A stretch of DNA of 41,586 nucleotides from an uncultured Collinsella sp. (lineage in GTDB: Bacteria; Actinomycetota; Coriobacteriia; Coriobacteriales; Coriobacteriaceae), in the NCBI GenBank assembly GCA_937934355.1, contig CALGZY010000306.1, positions 1-41,586 on the forward strand, written 5' to 3'. The notes under the pieces were generated by a model. It had not been told where the DNA came from. It made no database searches and saw only the letters and a program-made list of their open reading frames with translations. Below, in pieces: positions 34,250 to 41,586 of this stretch. Within the stretch, counting starts at the first letter, position 1. Every line of letters begins with the position of its first letter. A program made the translations under genes and the position numbers.

Positions 34250-35521
34250 GTGAACACGAGCGCCTTCTATGACGTCCTGGTAATCGGCGGCGGGGCTTCA
34301 GGCCTCGCCGCCGCCATTACGGCCGCACGTGCTGGCAAAAGCGTCTGCATCGTTGAGCGCGATGTCGCCTGCGGCCTTAAGCTCCTTGCGACCGGTAACG
34401 GCCGCTGCAACCTCTCCAACGAATCGATTGATCCTCAGCGGTATAACCACCCCGCATTCGTCGAATCTGTCATGGGCCCCCAACCCGAACAAGAGCTTAT
34501 GGGTTTCTTCTCCTCGCTGGGCATCATGACAACCTCCGAGGAAGGCCGACTGTACCCGCGCTCCCTTCGCGCCGAATCGGTGCGCGACGCGCTTCTCAAC
34601 GTTTGCGACCGCCTAGGTATCACCTTAATCTGCGGAGCCAATATTGCCACGGCGCGCAAAGCTTCCGAAGGCTGGACACTCCAAATAGACCGTCCAGCGC
34701 GGGCACTCAAGGCAAAAAAGCGCGACGACCGAAAATCGGAGCTCCGCTCGCTTCGGAAAGCGCTCGCCGATGTCCCTCGCAAGAACGAGGCCCTGCAGGC
34801 ACATGCCGTAATTATCGCCACGGGTGGCAACCCCACTGGTATCGCCGATACGTTTCGCCTCCCCCTCACTTCGCTGCGCCCCATCCTCTGCCCCGTATCG
34901 GCAACGGTCGTCGGCGATCGGGCGGCAATCAAGACGTTGGATGGCCTGCGCGTCCGCGCCCGCTTGACGCTCGCCCGCAATCATAATGAGCTCTGGCACG
35001 AAGACGGTGAAGTCCTGTTTCGAACCTTCGGTATCTCGGGCGTCGCTGTCTTCAACCTCTCCCGTCGTATCCAGCACGGCGATACGATCCTGCTCGACGT
35101 TTTCCCCGACCTCTCTAAAGACGAGCTGCTCGATATGCTCAACCGGCGCGTTGAGCTGCTCGGCGGCTTTTCGCCCCGCGATCCCCGTTGGCTCGACGGC
35201 ATGCTCGCCCCGCAACTCTCCCGCGTCGTCTGCACGGCGTTCGAGCAGTGCCATCCAGGCTCCAACGATGTCATCCACCTGGTCTCGATCCTCAAGCACT
35301 TTAAGTTGCTCGTCGAGGGAACAGCCGAGGAGCGCTCGGCGCAGGTCACGCGTGGTGGCGTATCTGTCGAGAGCATCTCAACACCCAGTCTACGCGCGAG
35401 CAGCGCTGTCGACGCCCCGCTTTACGTCTGCGGCGAAGCGCTCGACATCGACGCCGATTGCGGAGGCTTTAACCTTGCGTGGGCCTGGCTCTCGGGCATT
35501 CGCGCTGCAAGCAGCCTGTAG
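34250..35521 (+). CDS. HI0933/BaiN-type flavoprotein
   Basis: 423 residues of the HI0933 (YhiN/BaiN-like) FAD-dependent family: dinucleotide motif GGGASG (13-18), CGLKLLATGNGRCNLSN, VIIATGG and the C-terminal CGEALDIDADCGGFNLAWAW (seen as CGEALD then GGFNLAWAW). The reaction is unknown for most members; some reduce steroid or flavin-related substrates. It starts with GTG directly after the mrp stop, with a ribosome site inside mrp, so the two are coupled. Confidence 0.88.
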   Translation: MNTSAFYDVLVIGGGASGLAAAITAARAGKSVCIVERDVACGLKLLATGNGRCNLSNESIDPQRYNHPAFVESVMGPQPEQELMGFFSSLGIMTTSEEGRLYPRSLRAESVRDALLNVCDRLGITLICGANIATARKASEGWTLQIDRPARALKAKKRDDRKSELRSLRKALADVPRKNEALQAHAVIIATGGNPTGIADTFRLPLTSLRPILCPVSATVVGDRAAIKTLDGLRVRARLTLARNHNELWHEDGEVLFRTFGISGVAVFNLSRRIQHGDTILLDVFPDLSKDELLDMLNRRVELLGGFSPRDPRWLDGMLAPQLSRVVCTAFEQCHPGSNDVIHLVSILKHFKLLVEGTAEERSAQVTRGGVSVESISTPSLRASSAVDAPLYVCGEALDIDADCGGFNLAWAWLSGIRAASSL

Positions 35522-35551
35522 CCGCGCAGTCTATAATCAAAAACGCATTCG

Positions 35552-35582
35552 GGCCGTCTGGGATACCGGACGGCCTCTTTCT
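35552..35582 (+). terminator. Terminator after the HI0933-type gene
   Basis: GGCCGTC (35552-35558) / GACGGCC (35569-35575), followed by TCTTTCTT. It lies 30 bp after the stop and just before the next gene's ribosome site. A TATAAT at 35532-35537 could be a -10, but no -35 fits. Confidence 0.55.
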
Positions 35583-35601
35583 TGCCTCTAAGGAGACCTC
35601 G

Positions 35602-37242
35602 ATGATCGAAATCACCCAAGTCAACGTGTCGCTCGATGAAGCCGGCGATGAAAATACCTGCCTCATTGTTGGCAAGCGAGTCGCCAAGCGCATCCTACGT
35701 TGCAAGGACTCCGAGATCAAGTCCATCGAGCTCCACCGCAAGTCAATCGACGCTCGCAAAAAACGAGACGTCCATTTTATCCTGAGCTTTCGTGTTGAGC
35801 TGACTAGTCCCCACCTCGAGCGAGAAGCGGTCGACAGCGTTGCCGAGCGTGACCGCTCGCGCGTACGCGCGATAGAAGACGATGAGCCTTCATTCCCCTC
35901 CCCCGTCTCCGACGCACCTCAAGAACGCCCTGTCGTTGTCGGCGCCGGATGCGCCGGCCTTTTCGCTGCGCTCACGCTCGCCAAAGCAGGTCTTAAGCCC
36001 TTGCTTATCGAGCGCGGCGACCCGGCATTTCGCCGCTCGCAGGCGATCGACCTCTTTCTAAAGGAGCGCATCCTCGACCCCGAGAGCAATATTCAGTTTG
36101 GTCTGGGCGGCGCGGGGACCTTCTCGGACGGCAAGCTCAATACGGGAACAAAAAATCCCGCCCATCGCCTTATCCTCGAAACCTTCGTCGAGGCGGGTGC
36201 GCCCCGCGATATTCTGTGGGATGCCAAGCCGCACATTGGCTCCGACATCCTTCCCAAGGTTGTCACCGCTATATCCCAGCGCATCGAGCAGCTCGGAGGT
36301 GTCGTCCGTTATCGAACGAAGCTCGTCGACATTCGCATCGACGCGTCTGGCGCCATCACCGGTATTGATGTCCAATCGTCCCAAGACGCCGCTTACGAGC
36401 CAATCGAGACAAAGCACCTCATCCTCGCCTGCGGGCATTCTGCTCGCGATATTTTTGAGCTCCTTAAGGACCACAACGTGGCCCTCGCACAAAAGACCTT
36501 TGCCATGGGCGTTCGCATCGAGCATCCGCAACGCGACATCGACAGAGCCCAATATGGAGCCTCGGCGGGACATCCAGCGCTCGGGGCGGCCCCCTACAAA
36601 CTTGTTGCCCATCTTCCCAACGGCCGCAGCGTGTTCTCGTTTTGCATGTGCCCCGGCGGACAGGTTGTTGCCGCCTCTTCAGAACCGTGCCATCTGTGCG
36701 TCAACGGGGCCAGTCTCAATGCCCGCGACGGACGCAACGCAAATGCCGCCCTGCTCGTTAACGTCACGCCTGAGGACCTTCCCAACGATGACCCGCTCGC
36801 CGGCATCGAGCTCCAGCGTGCCTGCGAGGCGGCCGCCTATCGCCTGGGCGGTTCCAACTGGAACGCACCGGCACAACTCGTCGGAGATTTCCTCGCAGGA
36901 CGCGCCAGCAAGGCGCCCGGAAAGGTAAAGCCCACCTATCCGCTCGGTGTGACCTGGACGGCAATTGACGAAGCCCTACCGCAGCATATCGTCGAGTCGC
37001 TCCGCCTGGGACTTCCCCTACTCGGAAAAAAGCTACGAGGCTACGACCGTCCCGATGCCGTTCTTACCGGCGTGGAGACTCGTTCGAGCTCACCGGTCAC
37101 TGTTACCCGAGACCGAACGTGCCATGCCGTGTCGACCCCGGGCCTCTACCCTTGTGGTGAGGGAGCTGGATATGCCGGCGGCATCATGAGCGCGGCCACC
37201 GACGGCATCCGTTGTGCTGAAGCCCTGATCGCAGACCTCTAA
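35602..37242 (+). CDS. FAD-dependent dehydrogenase (COG2509-like)
   Basis: 546 residues. An N-terminal alpha/beta domain (1-75, KRVAKRILRCKDSEIKSIELHRKSIDARKK region) precedes the FAD-binding GAGCAG (114-119). GLGGAGTFSDGKLNTG, a hallmark of this family, and the C-terminal CGEGAGYAGGIMSAATDG are present. The physiological substrate is unknown. The start at 35602 follows AAGGAG. It is separated from the other flavoprotein gene by a terminator and converges on uvrB. Confidence 0.88.
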   Translation: MIEITQVNVSLDEAGDENTCLIVGKRVAKRILRCKDSEIKSIELHRKSIDARKKRDVHFILSFRVELTSPHLEREAVDSVAERDRSRVRAIEDDEPSFPSPVSDAPQERPVVVGAGCAGLFAALTLAKAGLKPLLIERGDPAFRRSQAIDLFLKERILDPESNIQFGLGGAGTFSDGKLNTGTKNPAHRLILETFVEAGAPRDILWDAKPHIGSDILPKVVTAISQRIEQLGGVVRYRTKLVDIRIDASGAITGIDVQSSQDAAYEPIETKHLILACGHSARDIFELLKDHNVALAQKTFAMGVRIEHPQRDIDRAQYGASAGHPALGAAPYKLVAHLPNGRSVFSFCMCPGGQVVAASSEPCHLCVNGASLNARDGRNANAALLVNVTPEDLPNDDPLAGIELQRACEAAAYRLGGSNWNAPAQLVGDFLAGRASKAPGKVKPTYPLGVTWTAIDEALPQHIVESLRLGLPLLGKKLRGYDRPDAVLTGVETRSSSPVTVTRDRTCHAVSTPGLYPCGEGAGYAGGIMSAATDGIRCAEALIADL

Positions 37243-37271
37243 CGCACAAATTCCAGCGCGCAAAAGACATA

Positions 37272-37301
37272 GGCCCCGAGCTCCACAGAGAACTCGGGGC
37301 C
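37272..37301. terminator. Bidirectional terminator between convergent genes
   Basis: Perfect 9-bp stem GGCCCCGAG (37272-37280) / CTCGGGGCC (37293-37301). It lies between the stops of the FAD gene (+) and uvrB (-). T tracts are modest on both sides (TTCGCTATTT on +, TATGTCTTTT on -). Confidence 0.65.
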
Positions 37302-37307
37302 TGTTCG

Positions 37308-39548
37308 CTATTTCTTAAACCGTGCACCCTGGCGTTTTCTGCCCGATGCGAACGTGGAACCCTTGCGGGCCTGCGAGCGTAAGCGCTCGATCGTCTCGTC
37401 CTCAGACGCACCCTCGAGCATCGCCCGAATCTGAACGACGGCATCGCGCAGGCGCGCCGCCTCCTCAAAGTCCATAGCGGCAGAAGCGTTACGCATATCC
37501 TCTTCCATGGTTTCGACGATCCGCACAAGCTCGTCATGCGGCAGTTCTTCCAACTGCTCCGCAAGTGTCTGCTCGGGCGCCACCGTTTCCGGCACACCGC
37601 CCTCGCCCGACTCATCGGGCGTATAGAATGCGCCATGGCCAAGAGAGTCGCCCTTCGAGCGTCCCTTGGAGCCCACGGTTTTTTCGGCCTCGGCAATAAA
37701 ACTTGAGATGTCGTTGATGGCCTTGCGCACTGTCTTGGGCACAATGCCATGTTCTTCGTTATATGCCATCTGAATCTCACGACGGCGCTGCGTCTCCTCG
37801 ATGGCCTCTTTCATCGAATCGGTCACAACGTCTGCATACATGATGACTTCGCCATCGGCGTTACGGGCCGCACGGCCAATCGTCTGAATCAGCGAACGGC
37901 GGTTGCGCAAGAAGCCTTCCTTATCGGCATCGAGAATTGCCACCAGTGAGACCTCGGGGAGATCCAAGCCCTCGCGAAGCAGGTTGATGCCAACGAGAAC
38001 ATCGATCTTGCCTTCGCGCAGCGTTCGCAGGATCTCGACACGGTCCATTGTCGCCGTATCAGAGTGCATGTAGTTGACCTTAATGCCGGCATCAAGCAGA
38101 TGGTCGGTCAGGTCCTCGGCCATGCGCTTGGTCAACGTGGTCACCAGCACGCGCTCCTTGCGGGCAACGCGCTCGCGAATCTCGTCCTCAAGATCGTCAA
38201 TCTGACCGCGAACCGGACGCACATCGATCTTGGGATCGAGCAGACCGGTCGGACGAATAATCTGCTCAACGTCGTTTTGACTCACGCGCAACTCATAGTC
38301 GCCCGGCGTAGCCGAGACGTAGATGAACTGGGGAATCCTCGCCTCAAACTCATCGAAACGAAGCGGGCGGTTATCGAGCGCCGAGGGCAGGCGAAAACCG
38401 TGTTCCACCAGCGTCACCTTACGCGAGCGGTCACCTTCGTGCATGCCGCGAATCTGCGGCACCGTCACATGGCTCTCATCGATGATGCAGAGCATATCCT
38501 TGGGAAAGTAATCGATTAGGGTAAACGGCGGCTCACCCGGCTTGCGACCGTCCAGATGACGCGAGTAGTTCTCGATGCCGTTGCAAAAGCCCATCGTCTC
38601 GAGCATCTCAAGATCATAATCGGTGCGCTGCTGCAGACGCTGCGCCTCGAGCAACTTGTCGGTCGCCTTGAGCTCCGCCACGCGCTTCTCGCACTCTTCG
38701 CTGATCGATTTCAGAGCAGCCTTGACCTTCGGCTTCTCGGTCACGTAGTGTGATGCCGGCCATACGGGGATGGCCTCGTACTCACGAAGCATCTCGCCGG
38801 TGACCTCATCGATCTCGGCAATCAGCTCGACCTCGTCGCCAAAGAACTCAAACCGCAACGGATGCTCGGCATAAGGCGGATACACGTCGACAACATCGCC
38901 GCGCACGCGGAACGTGCCACGCGCCAGGTCATAGTCATTGCGATCATATTGAATGTCGATAAGCGCACGGATAAAGTCATCGCGCTCGAGCGGCACCTTC
39001 TTGTCGACGTTTGGAGCCAGACCCGCATAGTCCTCAGGAGAGCCAATGCCATAGATACACGAGACCGATGCGACAACGATCACATCACGTCGAGAGAGCA
39101 GTGACGCGGTCGCCTGATGGCGCAGCATCTCGACCTCTTCGTTAATCGAGGAGTCTTTCTCGATATATGTATCGCTTTGCGGCACATACGCCTCGGGCTG
39201 ATAGTAGTCGTAGTACGAGACGAAGTAGACCACAGCGTTATTGGGAAAGAACTCTTTGAGCTCGCTCGCAAGCTGAGCGGCGAGCGTTTTATTCGGAGCC
39301 ATGACAAGGGTCGGCTTACCCAAGGCCTCAATGGTTTTGGCCATCGTAAAAGTCTTACCCGAACCAGTCACACCCAGCAAAACCTGATAGCGGTCTCCGT
39401 CCCTCACGCCCCGCACAAGTGACTCAATGGCCTTGGGCTGGGAACCGGCAGGCTCATAGGGGGAAACGACTTCAAACGGCACCTCAGCGCCCTCAACGCC
39501 AAAGCGCTTAAGTTCACCACCAACGCGTTCTACTTCAAATTCCGCCAT
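37308..39548 (-). CDS. uvrB: Excinuclease ABC subunit B
   Basis: 746 residues. Helicase motif I GVTGSGKT (59-66), the DNA-clamping beta-hairpin ([20 protein letters not shown], residues about 103-122), DESH, the helicase motifs V/VI ([23 protein letters not shown]) and a C-terminal UVR motif ([20 protein letters not shown]) that binds UvrC. It verifies lesions in excision repair. The start at 39548 follows TAGGAG. It lies 51 bp after the lytic transglycosylase, in line with coaE. Confidence 0.97.
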   Translation of the reverse strand: MAEFEVERVGGELKRFGVEGAEVPFEVVSPYEPAGSQPKAIESLVRGVRDGDRYQVLLGVTGSGKTFTMAKTIEALGKPTLVMAPNKTLAAQLASELKEFFPNNAVVYFVSYYDYYQPEAYVPQSDTYIEKDSSINEEVEMLRHQATASLLSRRDVIVVASVSCIYGIGSPEDYAGLAPNVDKKVPLERDDFIRALIDIQYDRNDYDLARGTFRVRGDVVDVYPPYAEHPLRFEFFGDEVELIAEIDEVTGEMLREYEAIPVWPASHYVTEKPKVKAALKSISEECEKRVAELKATDKLLEAQRLQQRTDYDLEMLETMGFCNGIENYSRHLDGRKPGEPPFTLIDYFPKDMLCIIDESHVTVPQIRGMHEGDRSRKVTLVEHGFRLPSALDNRPLRFDEFEARIPQFIYVSATPGDYELRVSQNDVEQIIRPTGLLDPKIDVRPVRGQIDDLEDEIRERVARKERVLVTTLTKRMAEDLTDHLLDAGIKVNYMHSDTATMDRVEILRTLREGKIDVLVGINLLREGLDLPEVSLVAILDADKEGFLRNRRSLIQTIGRAARNADGEVIMYADVVTDSMKEAIEETQRRREIQMAYNEEHGIVPKTVRKAINDISSFIAEAEKTVGSKGRSKGDSLGHGAFYTPDESGEGGVPETVAPEQTLAEQLEELPHDELVRIVETMEEDMRNASAAMDFEEAARLRDAVVQIRAMLEGASEDETIERLRSQARKGSTFASGRKRQGARFKK

Positions 39549-39599
39549 GGATACTCCTAACTCATACATCTGCAGTATACGCAGGCGGTGGGCTTAGTC

Positions 39600-40181
39600 C
39601 TATACGAACCGATCGGGATAGAGAGTCTTATATCGAACCCAGGCATTATTGACGCGAATCAGATAAGCCTGAGTTTCAGGGAAGGTAATCGCATTATGGA
39701 GTGACGTGTTCTGCTGCGCCCATCCGTCGACGTTGCCCATACCGGCGTTATAGGCGGCGATGGCACTATCCGTCGACCCGTTGAAATAGGCGAGAAGATA
39801 CGAGAGGTATGCGCAGCCAAACTCGATATTCGTAGCCGGATCGTTAAGATTGTCGGCCGAATACTCCCCTCCGTCGACAAGGCCCTTGGCGATCATATCC
39901 TGGGCAGTCTCGGGCATCAGCTGCATCAATCCCTGAGCACCCTGATTCGACTCGGCCTCGGGATCCCAATTCGATTCCGACTTAATGACAGCGCACACCA
40001 GATACGGATCCAGATTATGCGAAATACTGGATTGCTTTACATACACCTCGTAGTCAATCGGATACAGCGGCTTAAAGAAAGCGGCAGGGGCACACGAGTA
40101 GACGAGCGAAATAAGGCCGAAGACGAACACAACGGCAAGTGGCGCCACGCGATACCACGTAAAGAAACGTGCCTTAGGCAT
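39600..40181 (-). CDS. Membrane-anchored lytic transglycosylase (SLT domain)
   Basis: 193 residues. One N-terminal membrane anchor (about 11-30) and a soluble-lytic-transglycosylase domain: catalytic Glu69 in IKSESNW, GAQGLMQLMPETA, then AYNAGMGNVDGW. It would cut peptidoglycan glycan strands outside the membrane. Cys30 lies near the anchor end, but the surrounding LVYSC is not a good lipobox. The start at 40181 overlaps the coaE stop by 8 bp and uses a GGAGGAGG site within coaE, so the genes are coupled. Confidence 0.9.
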   Translation of the reverse strand: MPKARFFTWYRVAPLAVVFVFGLISLVYSCAPAAFFKPLYPIDYEVYVKQSSISHNLDPYLVCAVIKSESNWDPEAESNQGAQGLMQLMPETAQDMIAKGLVDGGEYSADNLNDPATNIEFGCAYLSYLLAYFNGSTDSAIAAYNAGMGNVDGWAQQNTSLHNAITFPETQAYLIRVNNAWVRYKTLYPDRFV

Positions 40182-40815
40182 CGGCCTCCTCCTCATCCGA
40201 AGTATCTATAAACCCGTGGCATGCAAGCCATGAGTCAAGCTGCTCAAAGAGCGAATTATCGGCTGCCGAATTATCAATCACCGTTGTAGCGAGATTGCAC
40301 AGCGCAGACTCATCGGGCTGGCAAGCAGAACGGGCATCGAAATCAGATGGCTCCATGCCACGTTGAATAGCGCGCTCGCGACGAACTGACAAAGGGGCGC
40401 TGATGACCAGAATTTCATCAGCCAAGCCAAATGCATCCTCAAAACCAGTCGGAGCAGAAACCTCGACCACCGAAAAGGGATAACGGGGAGATGAAACCGT
40501 ACAACAAACCGGATCGAGAATCCTAAGCGAAAGCTGTTCAATGAGAACGGGATGCACAATGCCATTGAGCCGTGCGACCGAATCAGGAGAAGCAAAAGCT
40601 CGAGAAGCGAGGATGCTGCGGCGAATGCCGCCATCCTCATCCAAAATGTCCCAACCGAATTCATCCGCGAGAGCATTGACGATATCAGAGCCCGGCACAT
40701 ACAGCGATTTTGCAAGCTCATCCAGATCGATTAGCATAGCGCCACGAGATTCGAAATAGCGGCAGGCAGTCGACTTACCCGAAGCAATATTGCCCAAGAC
40801 AAATACGGTAAACAT
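40174..40815 (-). CDS. coaE: Dephospho-CoA kinase
   Basis: 213 residues. P-loop GNIASGKS (8-15), the LIDLDELAKSLY region that replaces the usual D-A-D motif, and VEVSAPTGFE. It phosphorylates dephospho-CoA in the last step of CoA synthesis. The ATG at 40815 follows GGAGGG; a TTG directly before it is less likely. The sequence is somewhat divergent, so the call leans on the P-loop, the length and the coaE-uvrB neighbourhood common in Actinobacteria. Confidence 0.85.
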   Translation of the reverse strand: MFTVFVLGNIASGKSTACRYFESRGAMLIDLDELAKSLYVPGSDIVNALADEFGWDILDEDGGIRRSILASRAFASPDSVARLNGIVHPVLIEQLSLRILDPVCCTVSSPRYPFSVVEVSAPTGFEDAFGLADEILVISAPLSVRRERAIQRGMEPSDFDARSACQPDESALCNLATTVIDNSAADNSLFEQLDSWLACHGFIDTSDEEEADA

Positions 40816-40942
40816 CAAGCCCTCCCTAACGCCAATGCGAGTAATTATCGCTCAAATACACTAGAAGGACTCAAAATACAGCCAAACAGTAAGAGCGCAT
40901 ACGGGGGGGGGCTAGGTCCCAAAGTACAACGTGTATACAACG

Positions 40943-40975
40943 CAAAAAAGGGGGAGGCCGCGAGGCCTCCCCCTT
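40943..40975 (-). terminator. Terminator of the rRNA operon
   Basis: Perfect 12-bp stem AAGGGGGAGGCC (40948-40959) / GGCCTCCCCCTT (40964-40975) with a GCGA loop. The minus strand then reads TTTTTTGCG. It lies just after the 5S gene. Confidence 0.9.
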
Positions 40976-41009
40976 CTCAGTCCAAGCGTACGGCTCGGTG
41001 CCGTCCACC

Positions 41010-41126
41010 GGTCAGCGGCGCCCTGGCCTCCCACGGGCTGACCCCGCAGTACTCTCGGCGCGATGGGGCTTAGCTTCCGGGTTCGGAACGGGACCGGGCG
41101 TGCCCCCCATGCTCTGGCCGCTGACC
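41010..41126 (-). rRNA. rrf: 5S ribosomal RNA
   Basis: 117 nt on the minus strand. Ends GGTCAGCGGC and GCCGCTGACC pair as helix I. The conserved loop CCGAACCCGGAAGCTAAGC and the AGTACTGC-GGG stretch are present. The flanks (CCACC/GGTGG) extend the pairing, as in precursor processing stems. It lies downstream of 23S rRNA. Confidence 0.93.
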
Positions 41127-41280
41127 GGTGGGCGGCGCCCACCGTTACGGTGTCCGGGTGTCCCTCTCACGTGCCCTGGGGGCCGCATGGCGTATAGGAA
41201 AGGTCTGACTCGGGGGCATCCTCGTGCCCGGACCGCGCTTCTGAGCGCTCAGTCCCGCGGGCCGCGAGGTGCGGTTCCGG

Positions 41281-41586
<306 letters not shown>

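Noticed and set aside
40903..40911. Run of nine G near the rrn terminator, as a possible phase-variable tract
   Set aside because: It lies in non-coding DNA with no promoter nearby; length error in sequencing is as likely.
41127..41280. tRNA gene in the 23S-5S spacer
   Set aside because: No cloverleaf or T-loop could be found; only GC-rich hairpins consistent with rRNA processing.

Overview
The window looks like two different bacterial genomes joined near position 9.7-9.9 kb. Positions 1 to about 9726 carry genes typical of Firmicutes (Clostridia): a FeoA-FeoA-FeoB ferrous-iron operon with a FeoB-associated Cys-rich peptide, a DUF5665-type membrane protein, lspA-rluD, an IS630-family element with related MITE-like repeats, a 5'-nucleotidase and a DUF4190-like membrane protein. 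From about 9810 to the end the genes are actinobacterial (Coriobacteriia, most likely Collinsella): gap, whiA, rapZ, a sialic-acid operon, uvrC-murJ-ybaK, uvrA, an LtaS-like protein, mrp, two flavoproteins, uvrB, a lytic transglycosylase, coaE, and the 5S and 3' 23S rRNA of an rrn operon. lspA and rluD are housekeeping genes, so a metagenomic assembly chimera is likelier than gene transfer.

Left part. The feo operon (minus strand) starts from a near-consensus promoter covered by a DtxR/IdeR-like palindrome, with a second box downstream. The + strand holds DUF5665, lspA and rluD. An IS630-type element (5806-6922, -1 frameshift at an A7 tract) sits in or beside a MITE remnant. A MITE at 7024-7188 supplies the stop codon of the convergent 5'-nucleotidase gene. 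A further MITE end lies at the window's left edge.

Right part. The centrepiece is a minus-strand run from 23416 to 13058: solute-binding lipoprotein, permease, permease-ATPase fusion, ATPase, CE7 esterase, a CE7 paralogue without its catalytic serine, NanA-type lyase, ROK (ManNAc) kinase and NanE. The transporter layout matches the SatABCD / SiaEFGI sialic-acid ABC importers. The inferred route is uptake of sialic acid, O-deacetylation, cleavage to ManNAc, phosphorylation and epimerisation to GlcNAc-6-phosphate. Most gaps between cistrons hold a strong hairpin, including a roughly 96-nt one between nanA and nanK. rapZ, whiA and gap follow on the same strand. An 83-nt element that can fold as a three-way junction lies upstream of the transporter.

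The rest is housekeeping. uvrC, uvrA and uvrB all lie within 16 kb, alongside lipid II flippase, cell-wall polymer synthesis, Fe-S carrier and CoA synthesis genes. No CRISPR array, prophage, toxin-antitoxin pair or tRNA gene was seen. The best candidates for something new are the catalytically dead esterase paired with an active one in a sialic-acid operon, the intercistronic hairpins, and the structured element upstream of the transporter.
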